Part shown: positions 41,494 through 51,032 of the stretch, in pieces | Numbering within the stretch: position 1 is the first letter of the stretch | How the letters are laid out: each line of letters begins with the position of its first letter | NCBI GenBank assembly: GCA_001485295.1 | Contig: BBOA01000002.1 | Coordinates: forward strand, 186,001 to 250,000 | DNA from: Type-B symbiont of Plautia stali | GTDB taxonomy: Bacteria > Pseudomonadota > Gammaproteobacteria > Enterobacterales > Enterobacteriaceae | Length of the DNA stretch: 64,000 nucleotides | Reading direction: 5' to 3' | Notes under the pieces: model-generated | Databases searched by the model: none | The model's input: the letters and a program-made list of their open reading frames with translations, nothing else | Told to the model about the DNA's origin: nothing | Program-made: the position numbers and the translations under genes

Positions 41494-42501
41494 ATGAGTC
41501 GCCTTTTTCAACACCACTTCCTTCGACTGCTCGATTTTACCCCGGCCGACATCATTTCCCTACTCGACCTCGCCGCTGAATTAAAACGCGCTAAAAAAAG
41601 CGGTAGCGAAACCCAGCGCCTGAAAGGAAAAAACATCGCGCTCATCTTCGAAAAAGACTCGACCCGTACCCGATGCTCTTTCGAAGTCGCCGCATACGAT
41701 CAGGGCGCTAACGTCACTTGGATCGGCCCGAGCGGCAGCCAGATCGGCCATAAAGAGTCGATGAAAGATACCGCGCGCGTACTGGGCCGCATGTATGACG
41801 GCATTCAGTATCGCGGCGATGGCCAGGCGCTAGTGGAGACGCTAGCAGAACATGCCGGCGTGCCGGTGTGGAATGGCCTGACCACCGAGTTTCATCCTAC
41901 CCAGCTGCTGGCCGATTTGCTCACTATGCAGGAGCATCTGCCGGGCAAAGCGCTGAATGAAATGACGCTGGTCTACGTCGGCGACGCGCGCAACAACATG
42001 GGCAACAGCATGCTGGAAGCGGCGGCGGTGACCGGACTGGATCTGCGTCTGGTGGCGCCACAAGGCTGCTGGCCGGAACAGGAGCTGGTTAAGGTGTGTC
42101 GTCAGGCGGCGCAGGCCACCGGCGGCAAGATTACGCTGGCCGAAGATATCGCCGAAGGCGTCAAGGGCGCGGACTTTATCTATACCGACGTCTGGGTCTC
42201 AATGGGCGAGGCGAAAGCGTTGTGGGAAGAACGCATCGCGCTGTTGCGCGGTTATCAGGTGAATCAGGCGATGCTGCAGCTGACCGGCAATCCGCAAGTG
42301 AAGTTCCTGCACTGCCTACCAGCGTTTCATGACGATCAGACCACGCTGGGTCGCCAGATGGCGAAACAGTATGGCCTGCAAGATGGCATGGAAGTGAGCG
42401 ACGATGTCTTCGAGTCGAAGCACAGCATCGTGTTCGATCAGGCGGAAAACCGCATGCACGCTATTAAAGCGGTGGTGGTGGCAACGCTCAGTCAAGCATA
42501 G
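41494..42501 (+). CDS. argI: ArgI, ornithine carbamoyltransferase
   Basis: 335 residues. Makes citrulline from ornithine and carbamoyl phosphate. Carbamoyl phosphate motif STRTR at residues 56-60, [10 protein letters not shown], the ornithine-site segments [11 protein letters not shown] and DVWVSMGE, and the catalytic HCLPAFHD are all present. The start [10 protein letters not shown] is chosen by family length and by its placement after ARG boxes. With pyrB downstream it shares use of carbamoyl phosphate. Intact. Confidence 0.96.
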   Translation: MSRLFQHHFLRLLDFTPADIISLLDLAAELKRAKKSGSETQRLKGKNIALIFEKDSTRTRCSFEVAAYDQGANVTWIGPSGSQIGHKESMKDTARVLGRMYDGIQYRGDGQALVETLAEHAGVPVWNGLTTEFHPTQLLADLLTMQEHLPGKALNEMTLVYVGDARNNMGNSMLEAAAVTGLDLRLVAPQGCWPEQELVKVCRQAAQATGGKITLAEDIAEGVKGADFIYTDVWVSMGEAKALWEERIALLRGYQVNQAMLQLTGNPQVKFLHCLPAFHDDQTTLGRQMAKQYGLQDGMEVSDDVFESKHSIVFDQAENRMHAIKAVVVATLSQA

Positions 42502-42587
42502 GCCGCATCGCGCGCCGTAAACGTTTCCCTTGACCTTGATGCAAACTGGCGGATGCGTATAATGCGCCCGACTTTGCCGGAGGCAGC

Positions 42588-42689
42588 ATGCAACAGCGCA
42601 GTGTACACATTCACGCAACATCACGCCTGAACGCAGGCAGCGCACCTGTTTTTTCCGTCATCAACCCGATCGTTAGAAAAGCCCCTTAA
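42588..42689 (+). CDS. pyrL: PyrL, pyrBI leader peptide
   Basis: A 33-residue frame with a CCGGAGGCAGC ribosome binding site before ATG. It reads MQQRSVHIHATSRL... and ends inside the first arm of a terminator hairpin. In E. coli, translation of PyrL through U-rich pause sites couples UTP levels to pyrBI attenuation. A T-rich stretch (CCTGTTTTTTCC) lies inside the frame here. The peptide sequence differs from E. coli, but length and geometry fit. Confidence 0.78.
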   Translation: MQQRSVHIHATSRLNAGSAPVFSVINPIVRKAP

Positions 42690-42708
42690 GCAGGGGCTTT
42701 TTTTGTCC
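42679..42708 (+). terminator. pyrBI attenuator
   Basis: AAAAGCCCC-TTAAGCA-GGGGCTTTTTTT: strong hairpin and T-run about 30 bases before pyrB. The leader peptide stop codon lies in the loop, so ribosomes translating pyrL would block hairpin formation. Confidence 0.88.
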
Positions 42709-42736
42709 GCAATTCAGCAGCGCAGAGACGTGAACT

Positions 42737-43672
42737 ATGGCTAACCCTTTATATCGCAAGCATATCATTTCTATTAACGATCTCAGCCGCGACGAACTGG
42801 AGCGGGTGCTGCATACCGCCGCGCAGCTGAAAGCGCATCCGCAGCCGGAGCTGCTGAAGCACAAGGTAATCGCCAGCTGCTTCTTTGAAGCCTCGACGCG
42901 CACACGCCTGTCGTTTGAAACGGCGATCCACCGGCTGGGCGCCTCGGTGGTAGGCTTCGCTGACGGCAGTAACACCTCGCTCGGCAAGAAGGGCGAGACG
43001 CTGGCAGATACCATTTCCGTTATCGGCACCTACGTCGACGCCATCGTGATGCGTCATCCGCAGGAGGGCGCGGCGCGGCTCGCCACCGAGTTTTCCGGCG
43101 GCGTGCCGATACTCAACGCGGGCGACGGCGCTAACCAGCATCCGACCCAGACGCTGCTCGACCTCTTTACCATCCGCGAAACGCAGAGTCGGCTGGACAA
43201 TCTAAGCATCGCCATCGTCGGCGACCTGAAATATGGCCGCACCGTGCACTCCCTGACCCAAGCGCTTGCGAAGTTCGACGGCAACCGCTTCTACTTTATC
43301 GCGCCCGACGCGCTGGCGATGCCCTCCTACATCACCGACACGCTGGACGAGCGCGGTATCTTCTGGTCGCGCCACGACAGCATCGAAGCGGTGATCCCGC
43401 ACGCCGACATTCTCTACATGACGCGCGTGCAGAAAGAGCGTCTCGATCCATTGGAATACGCCAACGTCAAAGCGCAGTTTATCCTGCGCACGGCGGATCT
43501 GGCCGGCGCGCGCAACAATATGAGGGTGCTACATCCGCTGCCGCGCGTGGACGAGATCTCCACCGACGTGGATAAAACGCCGCATGCCTGGTATTTCCAG
43601 CAGGCGGGTAACGGCATTTTCGCGCGTCAGGCTCTGCTGGCGCTGGTACTCAACAGCGAACTGGATCTGTAA
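42737..43672 (+). CDS. pyrB: PyrB, aspartate carbamoyltransferase catalytic subunit
   Basis: 311 residues, the same as E. coli. Catalyses the first committed step of pyrimidine synthesis. Key motifs: [10 protein letters not shown] (residues 52-61), [11 protein letters not shown], and the loop [11 protein letters not shown]; the 80s loop lysine is in NTSLGKKGE. In operon with pyrI 12 bases downstream. Expression should be governed by the attenuator and PyrL leader. Intact. Confidence 0.98.
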   Translation: MANPLYRKHIISINDLSRDELERVLHTAAQLKAHPQPELLKHKVIASCFFEASTRTRLSFETAIHRLGASVVGFADGSNTSLGKKGETLADTISVIGTYVDAIVMRHPQEGAARLATEFSGGVPILNAGDGANQHPTQTLLDLFTIRETQSRLDNLSIAIVGDLKYGRTVHSLTQALAKFDGNRFYFIAPDALAMPSYITDTLDERGIFWSRHDSIEAVIPHADILYMTRVQKERLDPLEYANVKAQFILRTADLAGARNNMRVLHPLPRVDEISTDVDKTPHAWYFQQAGNGIFARQALLALVLNSELDL

Positions 43673-43684
43673 GGAGTAATTGCC

Positions 43685-44149
43685 ATGACTCATGATAACA
43701 AACTGCAGGTAGAAGCGATCAAGCGCGGCACAGTCATTGATCATATTCCCGCGCAGGTCGGGTTTAAGCTGCTGTCGCTGTTTCGCCTGACGGAAACCGA
43801 CCAGCGCATTACGATTGGCCTCAACCTTCCTTCCGGCGAGATGTGCCGCAAGGATCTGATCAAGATCGAGAATACCTTTCTCACCGAAGATCAAATCAAC
43901 CAGCTGGCGGTTTATGCGCCGCACGCCACCGTCAACCGCATCGACGATTACAAAGTGGTGGCGAAAATCGCTCCGACGCTGCCGGAGCGCATCGAGCGCG
44001 TACTGACCTGTCCAAACGGTAACTGCATCAGCTGCAGCGAGCCGGTTTTTTCCAGCTTTGTGGTGAAAAAGCGCGACGATGAGGTGCTGCTGACCTGCAA
44101 ATACTGTGAAAAGGCCTTCGCGCACCACGTGGTGCTCGGTCACTGGTAA
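43685..44149 (+). CDS. pyrI: PyrI, aspartate carbamoyltransferase regulatory subunit
   Basis: 154 residues; binds ATP, CTP and UTP and gives allosteric control of PyrB. N-terminal nucleotide site ([20 protein letters not shown]) and the C-terminal zinc domain with four cysteines (CPNGNC, CKYC) are present. AAGGAG precedes the ATG. Same operon as pyrB. Confidence 0.97.
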   Translation: MTHDNKLQVEAIKRGTVIDHIPAQVGFKLLSLFRLTETDQRITIGLNLPSGEMCRKDLIKIENTFLTEDQINQLAVYAPHATVNRIDDYKVVAKIAPTLPERIERVLTCPNGNCISCSEPVFSSFVVKKRDDEVLLTCKYCEKAFAHHVVLGHW

Positions 44150-44230
44150 TCGCCCTGCCCGTCCCTATAATGGGGCGATATTTCCCGACAGCGGCGACCG
44201 CCGCCGCTGCGTCACTCTTAAGGAGCAAGT

Positions 44231-44617
44231 ATGTCTCGCGAAATCAGTACTGAAAAAGCGCCAGCGGCGATCGGTCCCTATGTGCAGGGTGTCGATCTAG
44301 GCAATATAATCATCACCTCCGGTCAGATCCCTGTCGATCCGGCTACCGGCGCAGTGCCGGACGCCATCGCCGACCAAGCGCGTCAGTCGCTGGAAAACGT
44401 GAAAGCGATCGTCGAAGCGGCCGGTCTGCAGGTTGGCAACATCGTGAAAACCACGGTTTTCGTTAAAGATCTAAACGACTTCGCCACCGTCAACGCGACC
44501 TACGAAGCCTTCTTCACCAAGCATCACGCCAGCTTCCCGGCGCGCTCCTGCGTAGAAGTGGCACGTCTGCCGAAAGACGTGAAGATTGAGATTGAAGCGA
44601 TCGCCCTGCGCCGCTAA
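44231..44617 (+). CDS. ridA: RidA, enamine/imine deaminase
   Basis: 128 residues. Clears reactive enamine and imine intermediates such as 2-aminoacrylate. The family signature around ARSCVEVARLPKDVKIEIEA contains the conserved arginine (about residue 105) that binds the substrate carboxylate, and Tyr17 is in IGPYVQG. Follows pyrBI as in E. coli and has its own GGAG site. A strong terminator follows. Confidence 0.96.
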   Translation: MSREISTEKAPAAIGPYVQGVDLGNIIITSGQIPVDPATGAVPDAIADQARQSLENVKAIVEAAGLQVGNIVKTTVFVKDLNDFATVNATYEAFFTKHHASFPARSCVEVARLPKDVKIEIEAIALRR

Positions 44618-44625
44618 CCATCCGT

Positions 44626-44655
44626 GTGCGCTGCGCCCGCAGCGCACCTTTTTGA
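44626..44655 (+). terminator. Rho-independent terminator after ridA
   Basis: GTGCGCTGCG-CC-CGCAGCGCAC followed by CTTTTTG: a near-perfect GC stem ten bases after the stop. Confidence 0.85.
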
Positions 44656-44814
44656 CGACTGTTTTCCTTTTGCCTAGCTTTACGCCACGACCCGCTCTTC
44701 ATTTATTTCAGGCCAAAACAGCAGCGATTATATTATTCTGATCTCCATATTCCACATATAGTGCTAAAATACTTTATATCACAATATTTAGCGGATAGAG
44801 AGAGCATAGCAAAG

Positions 44815-46043
44815 GTAGTGGTAAAGCGCGACAGCTGTCGTTCAGCGTTTGATGCAGTAAGAATCGAAGCGGCGGTCGCCGTAGCGGCCCGCGCAGCAAG
44901 GTCGAGGATGAGCAGTGGTGCGCCACGGTCGCTTGCCACGTCAGCGAGAAACTGACCGACCGCACCGAGGTGGATATCCGCGATATTCAGTTCGCGGTCG
45001 AAGAGACGCTAAGCAGCTGGCGCTAGAGTGCGCCAGCAAACGTATGTATCCCGATATCCTTAACTTACGACCAGGTGGTGAAGGTTATCGACTCCTTTAA
45101 AACGCCAATGCGCTGCCGCAGCTTTCTCAGCGTTTATGAAGAGAACGGCGTCGAAATCCACGACGGCCGCAACAATCTTGGCGTCTCATCAGCCTTAATC
45201 TGCCGTGCATCGCACTGGAGGCGCGCTTCTGGACGCTGCTAGACGCGCGGCTGGAGAAAACCAAAGCGTGCGTGGCGCCGATCCTCTATATGGAGGGCGC
45301 CTGCGGCGTGCGGCTCAATGCTAATAACGAGGTCGGGCCGATCGGCCGCGCCTCGCTTTCACTGGGCTATATCATCCTGCATGAAACCCTGAACGCGCTG
45401 AGCGGCGGCGCGCGCCATCCCTATGACGATCCCGCGCTGGGCGCCAAAGGGATCGAGATTGTCTCGCGCCTGCACGCCGCGGTCGACGCTTGGAAAGCGG
45501 AGACTGGCTATGGCTTCAGCCTCTATAGCATGCCGAGCGAAAACTTCTGCGACGGCTTCTGCCGCCTCGACGCCACGTAGTTCGGCGTGGTGCTGGGCGT
45601 CACCGATAAAGGCTCCTACACCAACAGCTTCCATCTCGACATTGAGAAAAAAGTGAACCCCTACGACAAGATCGACTTTGAGGCGGCCTATCCGCCGTTG
45701 GCGAACGGCGGCTTCATCTGTTACAGCTAGTCCCCCAACGTGCAGCATAATCTTAAGGCACTGGAAGACTTATGGGACTACAGCTACAATCGCGTGCCCT
45801 ACTACGGCACCAATACGCCGATCGACGAATGCTATGAATGCGGCTTTACCGACGAGTTTAGCTGTACCAGCCGCGGCTTTACCTGCCTGAACTGCGGCGC
45901 CACGATCCGGCGTGCGTCTCGGTAACGCGCCGCGTCTGCGGCTATCTCGGCAACCCTGACGCGCGCATGTCCCGTTCAACGTGGGCAAGCAGGAAGAGGT
46001 GCAGCGACGGGTTAAACATCTGGAGAGCGAACCGCTGGGATGA
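44815..46043 (+). pseudogene. nrdD: nrdD anaerobic ribonucleotide reductase, broken
   Basis: The N-terminal fragment VVKRDSCRSAFDAVRIEAAV (an ATP-cone) is followed, after a deletion of some 250 residues, by LALECASKRMYPDILN, FKTPMRCRSFLSV-like, APILYMEGACGVRLN, ETGYGFSLYS, VTDKGSYTNSFHLDIEKKVN, YDYSYNRVPYYGTNTPIDEC and the zinc cysteines. Frameshifts and ambers (DAT-stop-FGVV, CYS-stop-SPNVQHN) abound. The enzyme makes deoxynucleotides without oxygen. The glycyl-radical end is also frameshifted. Confidence 0.9.
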
Positions 46044-46486
46044 TGCGCTTTCATCACTACTACGATATCGACATCGTTAACGGCCCGGGCACGTGCTGCA
46101 CGCTGTTCGTGGCCGGATGCGAGCATCAGTGTCGCGGCTGCTACAACCAGAGCACCTAGCGGCTCGACGCCGGCGCGCCTTTCACCCTAGAGCACGAGCG
46201 CCGATCTACAGGACTCTCGCTGAGCGGCGGCGATCCGCTGCATCTGTATAACGTGCCGCATATTCGCCGGCTGGTGAAACGCGTGCGCGGGGAGTGTCCG
46301 GGGACAGATATCTAGCTCTGGACCGGCCATCATCGCGCAGAGCTTAAGCGCGCGCAGCGAAAGGTGCTCGGCTATATTGATGTGCTGATCGACGGACGCT
46401 TTATCGAGTCGGAGAAAGATGCGAGGCTGCTGTGGCGCGGCAGTCGCAATCAGATTATCTGGGACCTGAGCAAAGAGCTCGGCTAG
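46040..46486 (+). pseudogene. nrdG: nrdG anaerobic RNR activating enzyme, broken
   Basis: Starts MMRFHHYYDIDIVNGPGTCC and keeps the radical-SAM cysteines CEHQCRGC, then NQST-stop-RLDAGAPF (an amber in place of Trp), LSLSGGDPLHLYNVPHIRRL, an amber at GTDI-stop-LWTGH and DVLIDGRFIESEKDARLLWR. NrdG installs the glycyl radical in NrdD. The start overlaps the nrdD stop. Its final stop shares a CTAG with yraR on the other strand. Confidence 0.9.
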
Positions 46487-47121
46487 CGCGGGATCTGCCC
46501 AGATTCGATAATTTCAACGCGCTCGCCGCCTGACCGGAAGGCCTGCTCGTGCATACACTTTGCCATCGCCTGCACCGAGACCGCGCGCCAGTTGCCGGAC
46601 AGCACGAAAAATAGCGGCGCCACCAGACTTTCCCCGACGCGTTTGCGCGTGCGCTCGCCCAGTAGAAGCTAAGGACGCACCAGCGTCAGGCGCGGCCAGC
46701 CCTGATGACGCAGCGCCGTCTCCATCTCGCCTTTTCGCCTTTTACCCGGTTATAGGAAAAAGGAGAGTGGCGATTCGCACCGTGCGCGCTGGACGGCCAC
46801 CGTCTGCATTGCGCCCAGCCGCAGCCCGTTCAGGCCGGTATCCACCACCAGCGTATAATAGACATGCAGAAACGCTTCTTTGCTGCCCGCAGCTTTTCGC
46901 GTGGTGCCTACTAGACAGCAAAAGACGCTGTCGATGGCGAGGTTTAACGGCTGCGGCACATCGGTAAGATCCGCTTCGACTGGATTCACTACTTTATTCA
47001 TCGGCGGTAGCGGACGACGCGTCGGCGCGATAATTTTATCCACGCGCGTATCCGCCATCAGCAGGCGCAGCAGATGTGACCCCACGAGTCCCGTCGCGCC
47101 GGTCAGTAATACACGATGCAT
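46483..47121 (-). pseudogene. yraR: yraR NAD(P)-binding protein, broken
   Basis: Reads MHRVLLTGATGLVGSHLLRL (Rossmann GATGLVG), IIAPTRRPLPPMNKVVNP, SVFCCLVGTTRKAAGSKEAF and, after frame changes, KGEMETALRHQGWPRLTLVR-type and VAPLFFVLSGNW. This matches E. coli YraR, which lies next to yhbO there as here. One frameshift in the middle and an amber (VRP-stop-LLLGERT). Function unknown. Confidence 0.85.
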
Positions 47122-47271
47122 GCAGCCTCCCGCTAACCTCTAACCTATTGCCATTACTCTGAAATATAGTTAGCTTTTGCTGTCCGGCTTGCTTTTTCAG
47201 CACAAACAACCAAGCTTAACCTATTCACTGGGAAAGCGCATCGTGCGCGAACCATCATGAGGAGGGAAAAA

Positions 47272-47793
47272 ATGAGCAAGAAGATTGCGGTGTTGATTAC
47301 CGATGAATTTGAAGACTCAGAATTTACCTTACCTACTGACGCCTATAAACAAGCGGGTTTCGAGGTGGTGACCATTGAGAAAGAGGCGGGTAAAACCGTC
47401 ATCGGCAAACAGGGTAAAGCGCAGGTGAAGATCGACTGTGCCATTGACGAGGTCAGCCCGGCCAAATTCGACGCGCTGCTGCTGCCCGGAGGCCACTCGC
47501 CCGATTCGCTGCGCGGCGATGACCGTTTCGTCGCCTTTACCAAAGAGTTCGTCGCCAGCGGCAAGCCGATTTTCGCTATCTGCCACGGTCCGCAGCTCCT
47601 GATCAGCGCTAACGGCGTGCGCGGCCGCAAAATGACCTGCGTGAAGGCGATTGCCATCGATCTACGCAACGCCGGCGCCGACTTTTACGACGAAGAGGTG
47701 ATCGTGGACGCCGATCGGCTGGTCACTAGCCGCACGCCGGAGGATCTGCCCGCCTTTAACCGCGAGTCGCTGCGTATTCTGCAGACGTCGTAA
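47272..47793 (+). CDS. yhbO: YhbO, DJ-1/PfpI family protein deglycase
   Basis: 173 residues against 172 in E. coli YhbO. The nucleophile cysteine is in the elbow AICHGPQLL (about residue 104), with upstream Glu in the GEDS-like region and SRTPEDLPAFNRESLR at the end. The family is proposed to repair glycated proteins and protects against stress. An AGGAGGG site precedes the ATG used. Intact between broken neighbours. Confidence 0.93.
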   Translation: MSKKIAVLITDEFEDSEFTLPTDAYKQAGFEVVTIEKEAGKTVIGKQGKAQVKIDCAIDEVSPAKFDALLLPGGHSPDSLRGDDRFVAFTKEFVASGKPIFAICHGPQLLISANGVRGRKMTCVKAIAIDLRNAGADFYDEEVIVDADRLVTSRTPEDLPAFNRESLRILQTS

Positions 47794-47800
47794 CGCCCGG

Positions 47801-47832
47801 TTCCCTTTCCCTCAGGGGAAAGGGACTTCACT
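47801..47832. terminator. Shared hairpin between yhbO and yhbP
   Basis: TCCCTTTCCC-TCAG-GGGAAAGGGA lies between the convergent yhbO and yhbP genes and overlaps the last codons of yhbP. T-runs are short, so it may act with other factors. Confidence 0.6.
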
Positions 47833-48258
47833 TTCTTCCCGTCGCCAGCTGATTTTTTTTCCGAATCCCAACGTGTTATTGGTCATCTTAACCTCTTCCA
47901 GCCGGATCTCCCACAGCGGCGCAGAAATCTTGCGCGCCACCGGAAAACGCTTCTGGTAAACCTTGCGCACCTGCGCTTCCGCCTCGCCGCCGAGCAGCGC
48001 TATGGTGCCGCGATACTGCACGCCTTTAATCAGCAGCACGGTTCTCGGCTGGCCGTTGACCGTGCCCGCGATCTGCGGACTGGCGTGCAGCAGCCTGCCG
48101 TGGCGCGTATCGGCCTCGGTCATCAGCCAGAACGCCATGCGCGCCTCGTCGAACACGTAAAAACAGTTGGCGCACCAAAGATCGTTGCCGGCGTGACAGC
48201 AGAGAGAAAGCACATGCTTGTTTTTCAGGTAACGCACCAGATGGGAATGGTCAGACAT
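47812..48258 (-). CDS. yhbP: YhbP, FMN-binding split-barrel family protein (UPF0306)
   Basis: 148 residues matching E. coli YhbP: LWCANCFYVFDEARMAFWLM, AGTVNGQPRTVLLIKGVQYR, QKRFPVARKISAPLWEIRLE and TNNTLGFGKKISW. The fold is the pyridoxamine-oxidase-like split barrel; function unknown. I use the start MSDHSH because a GGAGC site precedes it; a start five codons earlier is possible. Intact. Confidence 0.88.
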   Translation of the reverse strand: MSDHSHLVRYLKNKHVLSLCCHAGNDLWCANCFYVFDEARMAFWLMTEADTRHGRLLHASPQIAGTVNGQPRTVLLIKGVQYRGTIALLGGEAEAQVRKVYQKRFPVARKISAPLWEIRLEEVKMTNNTLGFGKKISWRREESEVPFP

Positions 48259-48344
48259 GATCGCTTGCTCCATGCAAAAATCGCCGGATAGCCGCCGCGT
48301 TGCTGACGTGCTACACTGCGCGGCAGTATAAGTTCAGGGATTAA

Positions 48345-48496
48345 GTATAGTTTAGACTGTCGCGGACGTGCTCTACACCGGCATCTCCACCAACGTGACG
48401 CGACGCGTCGAGCAGCATCAGAGCGGATGCGGCGCGCGGCTGGAGTATCGGATCAAGCAACTCAGCCGACAGCAGAAGCTGCGGCTGGTGGCGCAT
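48345..48496 (+). pseudogene. yhbQ: yhbQ GIY-YIG nuclease-like protein, truncated
   Basis: The piece [21 protein letters not shown] and [20 protein letters not shown] (parts [19 protein letters not shown] and [17 protein letters not shown]) matches E. coli YhbQ. The N-terminal GIY strand is missing and an internal section is deleted. Converges with the yhbS remnant as in E. coli. Confidence 0.8.
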
Positions 48497-48725
48497 CAGC
48501 CAGTAAGCTGCTTGCCGATTTTTTGTCCGCGTACGCTCTCATCTACCGCTAGCGGCGCCAAGCCGACCCAGTTGCTGTCTTTACCCTGTAAGGTGACCGG
48601 ACTGAAGGCAGCATAGCTCAGCACCTCACCTTCGTCGTCCGTCGCCACCACGCCCAGCGTCAGCAGACCATCTTCTCACAGCTGCTGAACCAGCTCGGCT
48701 TCCGCTCTGTGCGAATTAATATACA
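48492..48725 (-). pseudogene. yhbS: yhbS GNAT acetyltransferase fragment
   Basis: Reads AEAELVQQL-stop-EDGLLTLGVVATDDEGEV then [20 protein letters not shown] and [17 protein letters not shown] before an early stop. This is the middle of E. coli YhbS up to the acetyl-CoA loop; both ends are lost. Confidence 0.82.
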
Positions 48726-48734
48726 CTTTCCGCG

Positions 48735-49215
48735 CGCGCCTGTGTGGCCTTCCCGTCCTGTTTCATTCACGCTTCGATAAACGCAGCCAGCTGCTGCAGT
48801 CCCGTGCGCAACGCAGTGGGCATGGCCTCGAGTTCCAGAGCGAGCGTCCATCAGGTTTTTCACCTCCAGTCCCAGCTACGTGTCGCCTTCGATCACCAGA
48901 CGACGCTGGAAAAACAACATATCGGGATCCGCTTTACGGGCGTCGACTAGTAGCAGATCGTTAACGTTGCCGCGAAACCAGACGTCCGCTTCTGTATCCT
49001 GCACGATCCTGAGCTGATCCTCTTCAGTAGTGGTAATCCAGCGTAAATTGACATCGGCGATCTCAATGCTTAGATAGCGCGCCTGCAGAAAGTCTAACTC
49101 ACCTTCCGCTAAAGCATGGCGAAATTGCCAGTTTAGGAGTTGTTGCAACAGGACCTTTTTGACCGAAAATAGAGTCAGATACACTGTTAACACGATGAAT
49201 TTGTGGCATTTTTCA
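48735..49215 (-). pseudogene. ubiT: ubiT SCP2-type anaerobic ubiquinone factor, broken
   Basis: Reads SVKKVLLQQLLNWQFRHALA, EGELDFLQARYLSIEIADVN, DPDMLFFQRRLVIEGDT-stop-LGLEVKNLMDA (parts FFQRRLVIEGDT, LGLEVKNLMDA) and a shifted end GLQQLAAFIEA. This is UbiT (YhbT), the lipid-binding factor for oxygen-independent ubiquinone synthesis. An amber replaces glutamate, the N-terminus is deleted and a frameshift follows. Confidence 0.85.
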
Positions 49216-49314
49216 CTAACTCAGCACGTGACTTTTTGAACGCGTACGTCTCTCCCTGCAGAAAATTTCAGGTATACTGCCACATCCGCCGCGCTGCAGC
49301 CGAGATCAATAGTC

Positions 49315-49808
49315 GGCAGATCAACTACTGGTGAAAGAGGGCATGATGCGCTAGTGCATGCCGTCGAGATATCGCGCGACTGGCTGTAGCAGAGCGAAGA
49401 GCGCAAAATTCACAGCCGGTTTGAGGTCGAGGACTGGGCTACGGCTACCTGCCGCTAGCGCTGTCGGCGCGCTGCTTCACCTCCCGCGCCGAAATCGCGC
49501 CAAAGACGACTGCCAGACCTACTGTATCAACTATCCTAACGGGCGGTGCGTTCATTCGCAGGAAAGCAGCAGGTGTTTTTGCCGAACGGCATTCAGACCA
49601 TGAGCGGCTACTGCTACAACCTCGGCAACAACTTAGCCGGCATGGCGCGGCTGGGTCGATATTCTGCGGCTATCGCCGCAACACTGGATGAGATCGCGCG
49701 CTTCCGCGCCAACGAAGAGGGGCAGTCGCCGCTAATGGTGGCGAAGGGCAACGAGACTGCAACGGCTACTGGCGTAAAGTCGCCGGCATGGGGCTGCTGT
49801 CATCCTGA
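49315..49808 (+). pseudogene. ubiV: ubiV anaerobic ubiquinone hydroxylation subunit, broken
   Basis: Pieces VEISRDWL, KDDCQTYCINYPNGR, SQESSRCF/QQVFLPNGIQTMSGYCYN, LGNNLAGMARLGRYSAA and DEIARFRANEEGQSPLMVA match E. coli UbiV (YhbV), a 4Fe-4S U32 peptidase-like protein that with UbiU hydroxylates ubiquinone precursors without oxygen. Only the C-terminal half remains, in several frames with ambers. No ubiU remnant is visible between ubiT and ubiV. Confidence 0.85.
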
Positions 49809-49924
49809 AAGGCACATAGAGGGTAGCCGCCTGCCTTTGTTAGCAGTTTTAATATGGGCATTATTACGTAATACTCATTGGTGCAGATTATTCATCACCT
49901 GCGCCATACTCAACTGGAGTGCCC

Positions 49925-50307
49925 ATGTCTGAGAACCCCCCCGTGCTGGATCTGGCACCGACTCCTCACGGCTTAACCCCGCGTGATGCGTTTCACACAT
50001 CACTGGTGCGTTATTAGGCGGAAGCGTTGGGCTATGAACGCTACTGGCTGGCAGAGCACCATAATATGACCGACATCGCCAGCGCGGCGATGTCGGTTTT
50101 GATCGGTTACTTGGCGGCCAACACCACTACCCTGCATCTGGGATCGGGCGGCATCATGCTGCCGAACCACGCACCGCTGGTGATTGCCGAGCAGTTCGGT
50201 AGCCTAACCTCGCTCTATCCCGGCCGTATCGATTTAGGGCTGGGCCGCGCTCCAAGCGACGAACAGCGCACCATGACGGCACTGCGCCGTCATCTCTCCA
50301 GCATCCA
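49925..50307 (+). pseudogene. yhbW: yhbW luciferase-like monooxygenase, truncated
   Basis: Starts MSENPPVLDLAPTPHGLTPR, has an amber at [24 protein letters not shown], then [60 protein letters not shown]. This is the N-terminal third of E. coli YhbW (flavin-dependent, bacterial luciferase-like). It is cut after LRRHLSS and joined directly to an SDR gene. Confidence 0.85.
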
Positions 50308-50992
50308 AAGGCATCGGCGCGCGTCAGCGACAACGTTTGCCGCCGCTGACGCGCGCGTGATCGTTAATTATCGCCAAGATGAAGTCGGCGCGGCGGACGT
50401 TGTCAGCGATATTCGCATGCTGAGCAGCGACAGCGTGGCGGTGCAGGCCGATGTCTCACGCGAAACGGACGTCGAGCACCTGTTCGATACCGCGCAGGCG
50501 CTGCAGGCGCGCCCGATATTGTAGTCAACAACACCGGCTAGTTTCATCACGGCGAGTTTAGCGCCCTCAGTCTGCTGGAGATGCAGCAGCAGCTCAACGT
50601 TAATCTGCTGGGCACACTGCTGGTTTGTCAGCAGGCGGCGCGCCGCTTTTCCGCGCATGGCGGCTGCATCATTAACCTGAGCGCGCTCAACAGCCAGCAA
50701 AGCACGCCGGGATCGGTGCTCTGGGCGACCCACTAAAGGCACGATCTATATGCTCACGCAGGGGCTGGCGCGCGGGCTTGGAACCGCGCAATATTCGCGT
50801 CAACGCGCTGGCGCCGGGCATTATCATGACGAAAGGGCTGCTGGTGGCGAAAAAACTCGACCCGCCGCTCAAAGCAGCGCTGCTGGAGCGTTTAGGGCTG
50901 CTGGAAGACGTGGCGCAGGTAGCGCTGTTTCTCGCCTCGGAAGAAGCCGCCTATATCAGCGGCGAACGCATGCTTACCGCGGGCGGCGCGTA
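50308..50992 (+). pseudogene. Short-chain dehydrogenase/reductase, broken
   Basis: Fragments KGIGA-like, [95 protein letters not shown] and NIRVNALAPGIIMTKGLLVA cover an SDR from the cofactor region to the end. Frameshifts and a TAG in the NNAG region break it. It is joined to yhbW by a deletion and is followed by a terminator. Confidence 0.8.
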
Positions 50993-50995
50993 AGG

Positions 50996-51028
50996 CAAAA
51001 AAGGGAAGCCTTCGGGCTTCCCTTTTTA
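50996..51028. terminator. Bidirectional terminator between SDR remnant and deaD
   Basis: AAAAAAGGGAAGCC-TTCG-GGCTTCCCTTTTT: a stable UUCG-capped stem with A/T runs on both sides, five bases before the deaD stop on the other strand. Confidence 0.9.
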
Positions 51029-51032
51029 TCAA

